Source of the DNA: Anadara kagoshimensis
Lineage: Eukaryota > Mollusca > Bivalvia > Arcoida > Arcidae
NCBI GenBank assembly: GCA_021292105.1
Contig: CM037864.1
Span: forward strand, 13,005,898 to 13,069,897
Length of the DNA stretch: 64,000 bases
Direction: 5' to 3'
Shown here: positions 31,829 through 41,600 of the stretch, piece by piece
Layout: the number at the start of each line of letters is the position of its first letter
How positions within the stretch are numbered: the first letter of the stretch is position 1
The notes under the pieces: model-generated
What the model saw: the letters and a program-made list of their open reading frames with translations, nothing else
Databases searched by the model: none
What the model was told of the DNA's origin: nothing
Program-made: the position numbers and the translations under genes

Positions 31829-32633
31829 GTACCATAATTCTTACTGAAATTCACGTAAGAACGGTGATATTTAACCTTGACAAACTTAAAACAATTCACG
31901 TGCAAATCATTATTTGAGACAATGCTCTCTCTCTCCCTCTCTCTCTCTCTCGTTGTACCATTATTCTTAAATGGTAAATTAAGATAACTAATTAAAATTA
32001 TAAATCGTGTGTACGGATAAGCAGAAAGACTGCAAGAACTTTGTCAAATCTACTTGGTGGTTGGCAAGAACTATCGTATTCATGATCAGGTGTACACGTG
32101 TTGTAAAAGTCGGTCAAGTTTGACTTTAGCAATTTGGTAACCGGATTATAAAAACAAATATTTCTGATCGTTGTAGCAGAGAATATGAATTAAATAACAA
32201 CGATAAATCAACAACTGTGTAGATTTTTAGAGACATTCACTTAAAAAAAAGTTTTAGGAAAACTGGTTGTGATATTAATATACACGTGGTTGGGGTGACT
32301 ATCTTCGTAGAATCGAAGAAGATTGTGTAAATGACCCGTAACAGAAACTGATTAGCATATGAAAAACCCTCTCACTCCTGTTTTTGGTATCGCCGCAAAG
32401 GTTAGGAAAATGGCGCTAAAATAATTTACATAGCGATATCGATGGCAATATTAAAAAGTTTTAATATGAAGTAAAGAGAGTAGATTAGACACCGATTACA
32501 ACAGGCCACATTACGGCATGGGCTTGTTTTCACGATGCAAAAAGCTATGATTTTTATTCACACGTTAACCCCATGAAAAGGGACAAAAACCAAGAGACTA
32601 ATTGGTTGTAAACAGACTTTAGTACGTTTGCAA
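31272..32633. mobile_element. Candidate element of 1.36 kb with inverted ends
   Basis: The left end has CACACTAAAGTCCATTTACG then TTTAGTCTCTCGGTC. The right end has CAAGAGACTAATTGG then TTGTAAACAGACTTTAGTACG. They pair over about 42 bp at roughly 75% by eye. No coding sequence is visible inside. The interior carries the duplicated block at 31740-31975. The ends could also be chance-paired pieces of an older MITE. Confidence 0.5.
31740..31975 (+). repeat. Tandem duplication carrying a (CT)n microsatellite
   Basis: ACAATTCACGTGTAAATCAT, then TATTTGAGACAACGC, a CT run, and CGTTGTACCATAATTCTTA is repeated about 130 bp on, with ACAATTCACGTGCAAATCAT, a shorter interrupted CT run, and CGTTGTACCATTATTCTTA. 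The CT runs lie near 31792-31825 and 31925-31951. The block was duplicated with its microsatellite, and the two runs have since changed length. Confidence 0.9.
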
Positions 32634-32885
32634 ATCACAATCCCAAAGCAAACAAAAAATTTGAAGTTGACAAATTAGGTTGAACTTCCACCAGGGAAGC
32701 GAGGACAGGTGCTCCAGATGGGTAAGCATCTCCTGTTTAGCTAACTACACCCGCCACTTGTGTAATCACTAATCAAAAAGAAGGAAAGTGAAAGAAACAT
32801 GAAGCTATGTAATGTAATATATCTGAAGGGCAATCCTGAACACAGTGACATCATAGACACTAGTAAAGTTAGACACTTTTGAGTT
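32627..32885 (-). mobile_element. RT-tail family, 3' end, reverse orientation
   Basis: On the + strand: AATCACAATCCCAAAGCAAA, GTTGAACTTCCACCAGGGAA, GCATCTCCTGTTTAGCTAAC and CACCCGCCACTTGTG, then AGGGCAATCCTGAACACAG, which is the reversed end of the coding part. It begins just at the right edge of the 1.36-kb candidate element. Confidence 0.82.
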
Positions 32886-32934
32886 TTAAAATACTGTGCT
32901 ATATATAAAGTGTTGTGATTTTATGGCCTTTTCA

Positions 32935-33582
32935 TGCATATCATTCATTCGTGTCGATGTAATATTGAACTAATTAAATTCGTTGAATATTTGTCTTTTT
33001 AAGCAACAAGCTTTGCGACGTGCATAAATAATCATCAACGACTTTAATAAATTCAATATTACATAAACACGGGTATACGATTCTATTTATTATAATACCT
33101 CACATATATAAAAACACTTTTCATTGGATGTTTTCCGATCACATAAATAAATGTAATAAATGAGATATTTCCCACAGAATCACTGTCAGCGTGTGACAAC
33201 CTCTCACAGCCATGTAATAATACTATTATCACCCGGTGATAACCCGGTTCAAGGGAAATAACTCGTATAACAGGACCGTGTTGTCATTTTTGAAAACAAT
33301 AACAATGACGGCCAGTCGTTTTTTTGTAGTTCGTTGGAAGCGGACTTGGAGTTAATTAAGCATGACAAAGATGCAGAAAACACAAAAAGGGTCACCAAGC
33401 TTCAGTGAAAATACTAAAAATGTATTTGATGGAAACGGAAAGAGTCAAACCTAGATTCTGCGGAATCTAAAGTATGCAGACGAGCGCCAGTAAAGGATGG
33501 TTGAAAGTGTAAACTGACAGCATTTAATTTAATTTAAAATTTATATATTGTTTGTGCCATTTTACATGGTAAGCTTTGTTTC
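32935..33582. other. Dispersed repeat D, first part, then unique sequence
   Basis: AATTCAATATTACATAAACA, then ATACGATTCTATTTATTATA near 33050-33100 matches 49077-49120 (AATTCAATATTAAATAAACA, GATTCTGTTTATTATA). A small palindrome, TATCACCCGGTGATA, is at 33227-33241. The rest is not recognised. Confidence 0.55.
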
Positions 33583-33717
33583 GGTATAATAAAATAATAA
33601 TTGCCCTCTAGGTTTGTAGACATCTAGAATTGTCACCCTTCAGAAGGGTTTTCACCCTCGGGTGACAATTTTGGATGGCCACATACCTAGAGGACAATTA
33701 TTGTATATGGTATAACT
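33583..33717. mobile_element. Palindromic element of about 135 bp
   Basis: The left arm ATAATTGCCCTCTAGGT and the right arm ACCTAGAGGACAATTAT enclose an inner pair, TAGAATTGTCACCC and GGGTGACAATTTT. Flanking GGTATAA and TATGGTATA words may extend the arms. The loop is CTTCAGAAGGGTTTTCACCC. Confidence 0.87.
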
Positions 33718-33939
33718 CAGGTTTTGAAAAAAAAAAAAAATCGTGAAAATACGACTGTCTTCTTTATAAGAAACGAGATGATTGACCTAAATTCACAGAA
33801 TTTACGTAAACGAGTAAATGCGCCCAAAGAGTATTGCTAAATTTTCAAATGTGTAATTATGTCCAAAAATGATTAAATAAAATGTTAAATTTTTCTTGAA
33901 CATATATGAAAAAAAAACACTTTGTTTTCCAAATTAAAT

Positions 33940-34105
33940 CAGTTCTTTTTTATATTAAAATAATTCAATGAAGCGTGCCAGTGAAAAAACATTCGATGTC
34001 ATACAGCGCGCACATTGGAAAGCCGCGCGATGGAAACAAGGTCGCGAAAAACAATATTACAGGTGTAATGCGATTTTTATTACAAAGATTTATTTAAGGA
34101 ATATT
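33940..34105. mobile_element. Dispersed repeat D, second part
   Basis: AATTCAATGAAGCGTGCCAG, TGAAAAAACATTCGATGTCA, GGTCGCGAAAAACAATATTA and CAGGTGTAATGCGATTTTTA have counterparts at 49255-49385 (AATGAAGTGTGTCAGTG, GGTCGCATAAACGATATTAC, AAGTGTATAATATGATT). With the part near 33060 the element would be about 1 kb here and 0.3 kb at the other site, so an inserted segment (including the hairpin at 33583) separates the parts here. Confidence 0.6.
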
Positions 34106-34377
34106 AAGAAGATTATATAATAAAAGAATTTACATACTAAGAGTCAAATATAATATGGATCTACATTTATTTTACATAATATAAACAAGTAGTTTAGGGT
34201 AATTTCTGATGATTAAGATAAGCCACTCTTTTACGTACTGTACTATTGAACTTTTTTGATAAGGTAGTGACGTTATGAACAATGGCAGACTCTGCTTAGA
34301 TTTTTATTTTTAAAAAATCCACACACTCTGTTAATTTTTTTTCTTTTCAATTGGAAAAAATATGTGTTTAATAATTC
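34106..34377. other. AT-rich sequence with no recognisable feature
   Basis: Nothing was recognised. Confidence 0.5.
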
Positions 34378-34549
34378 CACTTTTTTATCTTTAAAAGGAA
34401 TGATAACTGGTCATGTGGATGACATCATCAAATTATAATGAAAAAAGAAAAGAAAATTGTATTCGATACCTGGTTAAGTTCAATACCACACATGTTTTGT
34501 CATTTACATTGACAACTGTCAATCATTCCTTTTAAAGATAAAAAGGTGA
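34378..34549. mobile_element. Palindromic element of about 170 bp
   Basis: CACTTTTTTATCTTTAAAAG, then GAATGATAACTGGTCA pairs with TGACAACTGTCAATCATTCC, then TTTTAAAGATAAAAAGGTG. The loop of about 95 bp is unique. Confidence 0.82.
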
Positions 34550-34639
34550 AGTAGTTGGACATAGGAGTTTGACTTGTGACAAATGCAATGACTTTACAAT
34601 ATTTCTAGTGTCTACTTTCTTTTTATACGAAGCAACATC

Positions 34640-35035
34640 CATCCTTTTCACCCTGTTTATGATTAATTGGTTTCAAAATACGCGATGCATATGATAGAGC
34701 TTGTTCCAAATACGAAAATTTCATAAAAAGAAGCAAGCTGCTTACAAATTAAATATTGACTCAGGTATATCGCAAGCCCAGACTGACCATGGACCTCAAA
34801 ATATTCTATGGCTGCCATTACAATATTGTTGATATATTTGACATCCCAAAGTTCCGTAATCATTTCATTCTCAATTTCAATACCACATGTGACCGATGTA
34901 GCTAGCTAAACGAGAGGTGCTTACCCTATAGGAGAACCCTGTATCACTTCCCTTGTTTGCGTGTTTCCAGCTTCAAAATCCTAACGTTACTTTTGGATTT
35001 TGAATTTGAACATGAACTGATATGTTTTTTTTTTT
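34640..35035 (+). mobile_element. RT-tail family, coding tail plus 3' end, diverged
   Basis: The + strand encodes, with breaks, YDRACSKYENFIKRSKLLTN and then LKIFYGCHYNIVDIF, aligning with the tail of the copy at 53161. The 3' part has TAGCTAGCTAAACGAGAG, GTATCACTTCCCTTG and TTGGATTTTGAATTTGAAC. The minus-strand frame at 34663-34863 is a shadow. Confidence 0.78.
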
Positions 35036-35300
35036 TTTGATTATAATTATTTTATCCAAAAAGAAGAGTGTTTAAATTTACGTTTTTCTCAAGCCATACT
35101 TATTAATTTAATAAAATATTGGTCCATTCCATTAACAATAAATGTTGTCGATTCCATCACAATTCATCCGTGACACGTTTTGGTTGGATACTCTTAGAAG
35201 TTTCTGCAGAGGTACTAGAAAAAATCCAATACAACTAGGGGATTCATAGATAGTAACATTATAACATTTTAATGTCATCTATCATCTTCATTTTCCATAG
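35036..35300. other. AT-rich sequence with no recognisable feature
   Basis: Nothing was recognised. Confidence 0.5.
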
Positions 35301-35500
35301 TTCATAGTTCTTCTCAACTTTGACTAAATTAAACACGTGGCAGATAAAGCTAGCTAAACAGGAGTTTACCCTTCTTGAACACTCGGCCTCACTTCTCTGA
35401 TGGCAATTTACGTGAATTTGCGAGTTTTCAGAGTTTTTTCTTTGTTTTTGGGATTGTTATTGATACAAGGTTCGGTATGTTTATCTTTGGTTTTATGTTT
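35300..35500 (+). mobile_element. RT-tail family, 3' end only
   Basis: CACGTGGCAGATAAAGCTAG, CTAAACAGGAGTTTACCCTT, CGGCCTCACTTCTCTGATGG and GGGATTGTTATTGATACAAG match the 3' untranslated part in order. The second half overlaps the left edge of the local duplication. Confidence 0.75.
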
Positions 35501-36665
35501 TCTGGTGTAATAATTGACGCGTTGAATAAGGAAATATTCGTTGACAGTTTCTATGAATTTAGTTGCTGAGTGGTTTCGCTCACACACGTTGTGGTACTTA
35601 ACCATGGCCAACCGTTGTCCCTAAAGTTAAAGCCCACGATTGTGATAAAGTGCGTAAATATTCGTTTTACTGAATGAATCAAGAAATTAGTTTCTCATTA
35701 TTTAAATCGTGACTGTTAGAGTTCCAATAAGTAAACTCAAACAACAAGGGAGGGGAAGTTGTTTCACAGGGGATTTCCCGGAAATTTGTTCATACATGGA
35801 TTTTTCAGAAGGAACGGTTTTCTTGAGGGTAGATTCATGCCCTCAAGTAGAAAGAACTTCGTTCCTTATCATTTAAATCGTGACTGTTAGAGTTCCAATA
35901 AATAAACACAAACAACAGGGTTGCGTGGTTTCACAGGAGATTTTCCGATTTCCTGGAAATTTGTTTCTACTTGGAGTTCTCTTTGGGTACAGTTTCTTGA
36001 ATTGAAAGTAAATTCATGCCCTCACAAAGATTTCCATACTAGTTTCATACGTATTGAAACCTTTGATTATTTGAATATTAAAATGTGTGTATGTTTAATT
36101 GTGTGTATGTTTGTTTGTACGTGTGTTTGATTGTACGCATGTTCGATTCACGGATTGTCATACATTTATTGCCCACTAATGAAGAATACATGAAGATTTG
36201 TTCATCCGAGGAAAGCCATGTTCCCCGAAGGCTGAACATTCTATGTTCCTACATAGAATGGTAATGTAGTCTTATTACATTTGAATCAAGGATAGATATG
36301 TTTATGATTGCTTTTATGTGTTTTGGTGTAATTAGTGAAGTGTTAAATCAGCAAATATTTGTTAACAGTTTCGATGATTTTAGTTGCAGGGTGGTCATCG
36401 TATACACATGGTGTGGCACTTAACCAATCGCTGTCCCTAAATTTAAAGCCCCCAACTGTGATAGGTGCGTAAATATACGTTTTACTAATTGAATCAAGAA
36501 CTGTCAGAGTTCCAATAAGTAACTCAAACAACAGGGTGGTGTTGTTTCACAGGGGATTTCCCGATTTCCCGGAAATTTGTTCCTTCATTGAATGCTCCTT
36601 AGGGACGTTTTTCTGAGGGTTAATTCATATCCGCATGTAGATTTCCATACGTTTTTAAACGCCTT
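35480..36665 (+). repeat. Local duplications, long period about 815 bp, short period about 175 bp
   Basis: A block with GTTTTCTGGTGTAATAATTG, TTGACAGTTTCTATGAATTT, CTTAACCATGGCCAACCG and TCCCTAAAGTTAAAGCCC (35490-35640) recurs at 36310-36460 with GTTTTGGTGTAATTAGTG, TTAACAGTTTCGATGATTTT and TCCCTAAATTTAAAGCCC. A second block, CTGTTAGAGTTCCAATAAGT, then TCAAACAACAAGG and CAGGGGATTTCCCGG, occurs near 35709, 35885 and 36501. The region is therefore one ancestral unit duplicated at two scales. It is non-coding. Confidence 0.88.
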
Positions 36666-37928
36666 GAAACCTATGTATGTATGTATGTATGTTCAAATGT
36701 ATCTATGCTTTATCGCGTGCATGTTCGATTTACGCATGTTTGGTTGTGTGTAAATTTGATATTATATATTCATTGCTTTTATGAGGTTAAACAAATCTGC
36801 ATGTCGCCCTCATCAATCGACAATAAATTTTTTATACCGAAATAACCAAATTATTTGGGATTTTAAATTAAAAAAAATAACAAAATTAAAATGAGTTTCC
36901 AACTTATACCTGCTTATTTTATTGTCTCACCTGTGAGGGCGGCCATGATCTGTGGTTTTCAAAAATTTCAAAGAGCTATAACTCTTACAAATGTTTCTGG
37001 GGTACCGAGAGGGTATATTTTGTATTCTTTTCCAACACTAATTCAGAGATATTGACCTAGAAGGGTATTAAAACCCCAACTGTTAACTGCAGACATCCTT
37101 TTTTGTGGATCTTAAGATTGTATGTCTTTTTACGGGTTTTAAAGAGGGCGTTCGAGGGGGTTGAATATTAAAGGGAAAATCGATTGCACGAGGGAAAGAT
37201 AAAGATTTGTCCTTTTGATCATGTGATGAAATTTTTCAATTATATAATAGTGTTTGTTCGATTGTGTACATGTTCGCTTGTGTGGATGTTCGTTTGAACA
37301 CGATTGTGTGAATACTTGCTTTTGTGCTTGTGCTTTTGTGTGTATCACCATCTGTGTGCATCTTTGATTGCGTGAATATATGTGATTCTATCCATGTTCG
37401 ATTGTATTTTTCTTTGCTTATAAAATGTGATTCATATATCCAATAAATTTTTGTTTTAATGAGTTAATGAGAGATAATTATAATAGAGAACACCAAAAAC
37501 GTGTCCGTATGTTGAAAAACGTCATTATTTATTGGGGAATTTTTTTCTCGGACGGAAATGACATTTAAATGCGTATTACTATGAATTAAAATCTTTGAAC
37601 TGAATCAAATAGTACTTTACCAAACATTATACTCTTTGTCACAAATCAGATCAATGTGCAAAAAAAAAAAAAAAAAAAAAATAAATAAAAAAAAATCGGA
37701 GTACAATTTTACAAAATGCTTGTAAATAAAACTGCCAACGGTAAAATAATTACATACATTTTAATTTGCGAAAAGTCTTTTACACGCATATCAGGCAGAG
37801 GGTGTATTTTAATAACCACGATATCTTAATCTTGTGGCTTTTCCAAAATCCATGTATAATCCACTCGTAAATCTCTATGTTGACGAATTTTCTGGGAGGG
37901 AACATGAGAATCGTCGTTGACTAAAATG
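36666..37928. other. Mostly unique AT-rich sequence; tetranucleotide and A-run tracts
   Basis: A GTAT run lies at 36674-36691 and an A-run near 37660-37681. TGTTCGATTGTG/TGTTCGCTTGTG words at 37255-37400 and TGTTCGATT words near 36130 and 36723 suggest an old tandem ancestry. No gene was recognised. Confidence 0.5.
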
Positions 37929-37929
37929 T

Positions 37930-38162
37930 TTATTGTCTAAATTTGCTGCTAGTAAAAATTAAAAATCCTAAAAAAAACTAAGGTATACTCTATTATGCAA
38001 AATACTTCCTAAGCTAAATTTGGTAAATACTTTTTGGTCTTTTGGGTATTTTTTCAACATCTTGAATAAAAGTTTGGTTTCACAAGTTTGGTCCCAGCAC
38101 TACTGATGAGGAATATTGTATTCCGAAACGACCGTCTAGTGCTGTAAAATTAAAACTGGCGT
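37930..38162 (+). mobile_element. MITE C, uninterrupted copy
   Basis: TATTGTCTAAATTTGCTGCT, AAGGTATACTCTATTATGCA, TTTTTTCAACATCTTGAATA, GGTTTCACAAGTTTGGTCC and GCACTACTGATGAGGAATAT, ending TGTATTCCGAAACGACCGTC then TAGTGCTGTAAAATTAAAAC. The same string of words occurs at 43895-44140, and reversed around 27.2-27.9 kb. Confidence 0.87.
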
Positions 38163-38164
38163 TT

Positions 38165-38625
38165 CTCTACCATTTCACGATGTAGTATCCTTTCCCTTTA
38201 TGATAAATAACAGCACACATTCGTAGATTGTCAAAATTAAAGGAAATTAATACTTAATCTATTATCAATTTCCTTATTTTTCACAAATATTGCACGATTT
38301 TCCGCTCTCAGACGAAAGTTCACCCAGTGCAAGAACAAAGGCATGAACGAATTTGTAATGTTTTGAGAATAGTCCTTGACTAAAACGCTTTTCTATCATG
38401 ACAAAGACCTGTTTTCCCTATTTTGCACACATATGGCACGTTTTGCGACTATTTCATGGTGTATTTTCATATCTTAGTAGTACGTTCATATCCATAGATT
38501 GTCAAAATAAAAAGAATTTAATACTTATTTTATTATCACAAAAGTCACTTTCCTTATTTTTAACAAATATTGCACATTTTTCGCCCTCGGACGATAGGTC
38601 ACGTAATTTAAAGAACACATAACAT
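38165..38625 (+). repeat. Second piece of the 30.4-kb satellite
   Basis: Units start GCACACATTCGTAGATTGTC (38212) and GTACGTTCATATCCATAGAT (38482), each followed by TCAAAAT, an AATACTTATTTTATTATCAC block, TTTCCTTATTTTT and AAATATTGCACATTTTTCGC. This is the same order of blocks as in the unit at 30412-31235. A middle unit lacks the TTGTCAAA part. It directly follows MITE C. Confidence 0.75.
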
Positions 38626-38742
38626 ACAACTGCCTATATTGGTAGAAATGTTTTAAAATTTACAAACACATTGAACGTAGAATAGTAAATATGAGTGGGG
38701 TAATGGGATATACATTCTCAAAATTTTTTATTTATATTTAGC

Positions 38743-38944
38743 CGATTTGATGGAAGAAATCGAAGTGCACAGAGTAAAACCTGAACATTGCAGAAGCCAA
38801 CTGAAAAAGTTTTCACTTTCGGATCTGTCCCAATTGGATTCAAAACCTGGCAATAAGAACCATTGTAACCAAGTTTGTGCGTTACTCTACCGAGTCACTG
38901 AGGTCAAATTAACTGGTAAATCAGACATAACATTGATGAAATAA
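38743..38944 (+). CDS. Possible exon of an unrecognised protein
   Basis: After TTTATATTTAG, an AG preceded by a T-rich stretch that would do as a splice acceptor, the frame reads DLMEEIEVHRVKPEHCRSQL, then KKFSLSDLSQLDSKPGNKNH and CNQVCALLYRVTEVKLTG, ending in a stop at 38942-38944. The composition is more like real protein than the other short frames here: charged, balanced, with no homopolymer runs and a higher local GC. A possible donor, GAG|GTCAAA, lies near 38900. It could instead be a single 65-residue ORF starting at ATG 38747. I recognise no domain, no partner exon is visible nearby, and it may be a mobile-element remnant. Confidence 0.25.
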
Positions 38945-39362
38945 CATTAAAATGTAAAACTGTCTGGAAATCGAAATATCTCAATTCTCTTGCGTTTGTT
39001 ATTCTGATTTATACAGCTTTTCGATGTACGTCAGACGTAAGACAATGCTTTACGTACAATATTTTCCATATAAATTTCTGTATAATGTCAATAAAACATG
39101 GTTAGCGTGATTTACTCTGATCATTTGTCTATATAAATGTTATAATTTCTTTTACGACGTTCCAGTATCTGATTCTAAAAAGTTGGTATCAATGACAGGC
39201 CGGCGGGGTTTTTTAACTGGAGTTCTTAATCAGTGTTTCGCTTAAATAAGATGGCATGCTGACCCAAAACATACCATTTATTACGTGAGGAGAACTATCT
39301 TTGTTTTTGGGGATGTTCATCTAGTCGGTCGCTATAAAAAATTTCATTGCAATTGGGTTAAG
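38945..39362. other. AT-rich sequence with no recognisable feature
   Basis: Nothing was recognised. Confidence 0.5.
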
Positions 39363-39560
39363 ACAATCGGTAGTATAGTGGCCTAAAACGCAGACCTTCG
39401 GATCAATGGATCTAAACTGTCAACATCAAAGTTCGAATTGAACTCGGGCAAATCCTTGTGTGAGAAATTGTGTCAGTGCATTTGCGAAAGGTCTCCAGCC
39501 ATCCAAGAACTTACTACCTTATTTTCAGTGCATAAATCTTAGTTTGGTTGTATAATAAAT
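39363..39560 (+). mobile_element. SINE2 copy with A-box-like head
   Basis: CAATCGGTAGTATAGTGGCC, then TAAAACGCAGACC is a tRNA-like A-box arm; GTTCGAATTGAAC stands at the B box; the body has GTGCATTTGCGAAAGGTCTC and CCATCCAAGAACTTAC. The 3' end is lost. Confidence 0.65.
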
Positions 39561-39587
39561 TTTTTAAAACAAATAAACCCAACCATG

Positions 39588-39692
39588 TCTAAATCACAAT
39601 CCCAAGGCAAAGTAAAAAAACTATGAAACTGCAAATCAAGTTAATAGTAAACACGTGGACTTGGACAGGGAAGTGAGACCATTCCAATCGTG
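39588..39692 (-). mobile_element. RT-tail family, 3' end only
   Basis: AATCACAATCCCAAGGCAAA, GTAAACACGTGGACTTGGAC and AGGGAAGTGAGACC are the reversed 3' end of the family. It is truncated after about 105 bp. Confidence 0.7.
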
Positions 39693-39944
39693 ATAGACCC
39701 ATATAATACAAATACATGGTGAACTGATTATGTGTTGCCTACAGTTTATAATATTGATGTCCTCAAAAATCATCAATACATTTAACCATCTCCGGTTAGT
39801 CATAGTCTTCAAGACTTCATTATAACTCATTAGGGTACATGTGGTACTTTTCTTTCTCTTTCTTATTACAATGATATCTGTTATTTCTTTAGCCACAATA
39901 CTCAATAGCAAATCTAGAGAGTGTTTAATCTGTTGCTATGGGAT

Positions 39945-40078
39945 GAACTAAGATTTAATTGAAGATGAACTTAGATTTAATTGAAGATGAACGAAGATTT
40001 ATTTGAATACAAACTAAGATTTAATTGAATACAAACTAAGATTTAATTGAAGATGAACAAAGATTTAATTGAAGACTT
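39945..40078 (+). repeat. 22-bp minisatellite
   Basis: About six units of AAGATTTAATTGAAGATGAA plus CT, two of which carry a linked variant, GAATACAAACT, in place of GAAGATGAACT. The variants are adjacent, as expected for unit-by-unit duplication. Confidence 0.92.
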
Positions 40079-41454
40079 CAAAAGTGACCACTTGAAAGAC
40101 ACCTTTTTCAAATTCGAAGATGAAAAAAACATTTAGGTTTACATTATTAGCGATGGTTCTGGTTTCCAACATTCTAGAACCTTGGTTTTTTCATTAGCCG
40201 CGTAGGTGTTATCGGGCAAAAAAATCCCGAACACACAATCGATTTATCAATATTATTTTGGAGTAATTTTACTACTTCTAAACTTGATTTTACATGATTT
40301 GTAATTTTTACCACTGATTTGTCTTATATCAAATTCGAATGTACAAAATAATTACTCGTAAAGTTACCAAACTGGACAAGTAACGTCAATTTCAATTGGT
40401 GTACAGAGGTATTGATATAAAGCACGTCAACTTACAACTTATTTCTCTGTTGTTTCTTCTGATTGGTCAATTATTTTGTCATTTCATATTGGAGTTAATA
40501 AAGAGATACGGCCAGTACTAATTTTTCAATGACAAAAGCTGAACAGCAGGGAAATTAAAATGAAGAAAATGAGGCAAAATTTGTGTAACTAAATATGAAG
40601 TCAATGCTGTGAGCGTTAATAGACCCGACACTTTAACGTATATCAATCGTGTTTACCATGCGAGGTTTCGTGAAGATGGTGTCGCCGGGGACCAAATATT
40701 CGCCAGTGGTGAAATAACGGACATTGAAATCAATAACTGAAGCATTATACTTATCAATTTCGATTACCAAAGACGGGGGTATGATGAAATTTAACACGAA
40801 TAAGGATAAAATAAGTTTCTATGACGATAATATAAATAAAATTATTTTTGGGGTTACGATATTCTTTTAAGGATTGGCCATCCACCCAATCAATAAGGAC
40901 TGTTTGATACATTCTTACATTCTTGGTATTACGCATAGTACAAATAGGTACTACTGTCTATAACCTATAAATATTAATTTTATTACCATTTTGCTCAAAA
41001 AACCACAAACTTATCAACTTAAAAATAAAGAACATCTGCTCAGTTTGAGTAACGTAAGGTATCACATATCAAGGGATGTCTTAATACATCTTTATGTTCA
41101 TTGCTCCATCTTAAAATAAAATTCTTAAGCTTTTTTGGCGTCTTATGTTATTGTGCATTGGAGAGGTTGTTGGCGGTAAAATATTTGATTAGGAAAAACC
41201 AAGAGTGCAAGGTATTTAAAATGTCATCGACAAAATATATTTTACTGAAACCTTAATCCTAATGTATGTAAAATCTTTTTGAGAATCCGGTTTCGTCTTG
41301 TAGACTTAAGATATACCTTTCAATTTACTTTTCCGCATGTTTGTGCATTTTGAGAGGGCCGCTGTTACAAGATGGAATGTTTAGAGTTCACAAAAAGTAA
41401 ACATACCACTTGAAATAATTTGGTTATTATATCTAGTGCCATTCAAATTTTGTT
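40079..41454. other. AT-rich sequence with no recognisable feature
   Basis: No repeat family or convincing exon was recognised. Confidence 0.5.
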
Positions 41455-41600
41455 TCGCCGCGGTGGTGCCCAAATTGTTAAGGCATCTAATTTAAGATGC
41501 ATCCCATCGCTATGTGTTCGACTCACGTTTAACAATGAGCAAACAAAAGGGAGTCAATGTCAAGTGTCGAACAGATAATGAGTGGTCGAGGTCTGAAAAA
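41455..41600 (+). mobile_element. SINE2-like head, diverged
   Basis: CGCGGTGGTGCCCAAATTGT, then TAAGGCATCTAA is an A-box arm and TGTTCGACTCACG a B box. CTTGCCGAAGG-type body words are missing. It is a short decayed tRNA-derived piece. Confidence 0.5.
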
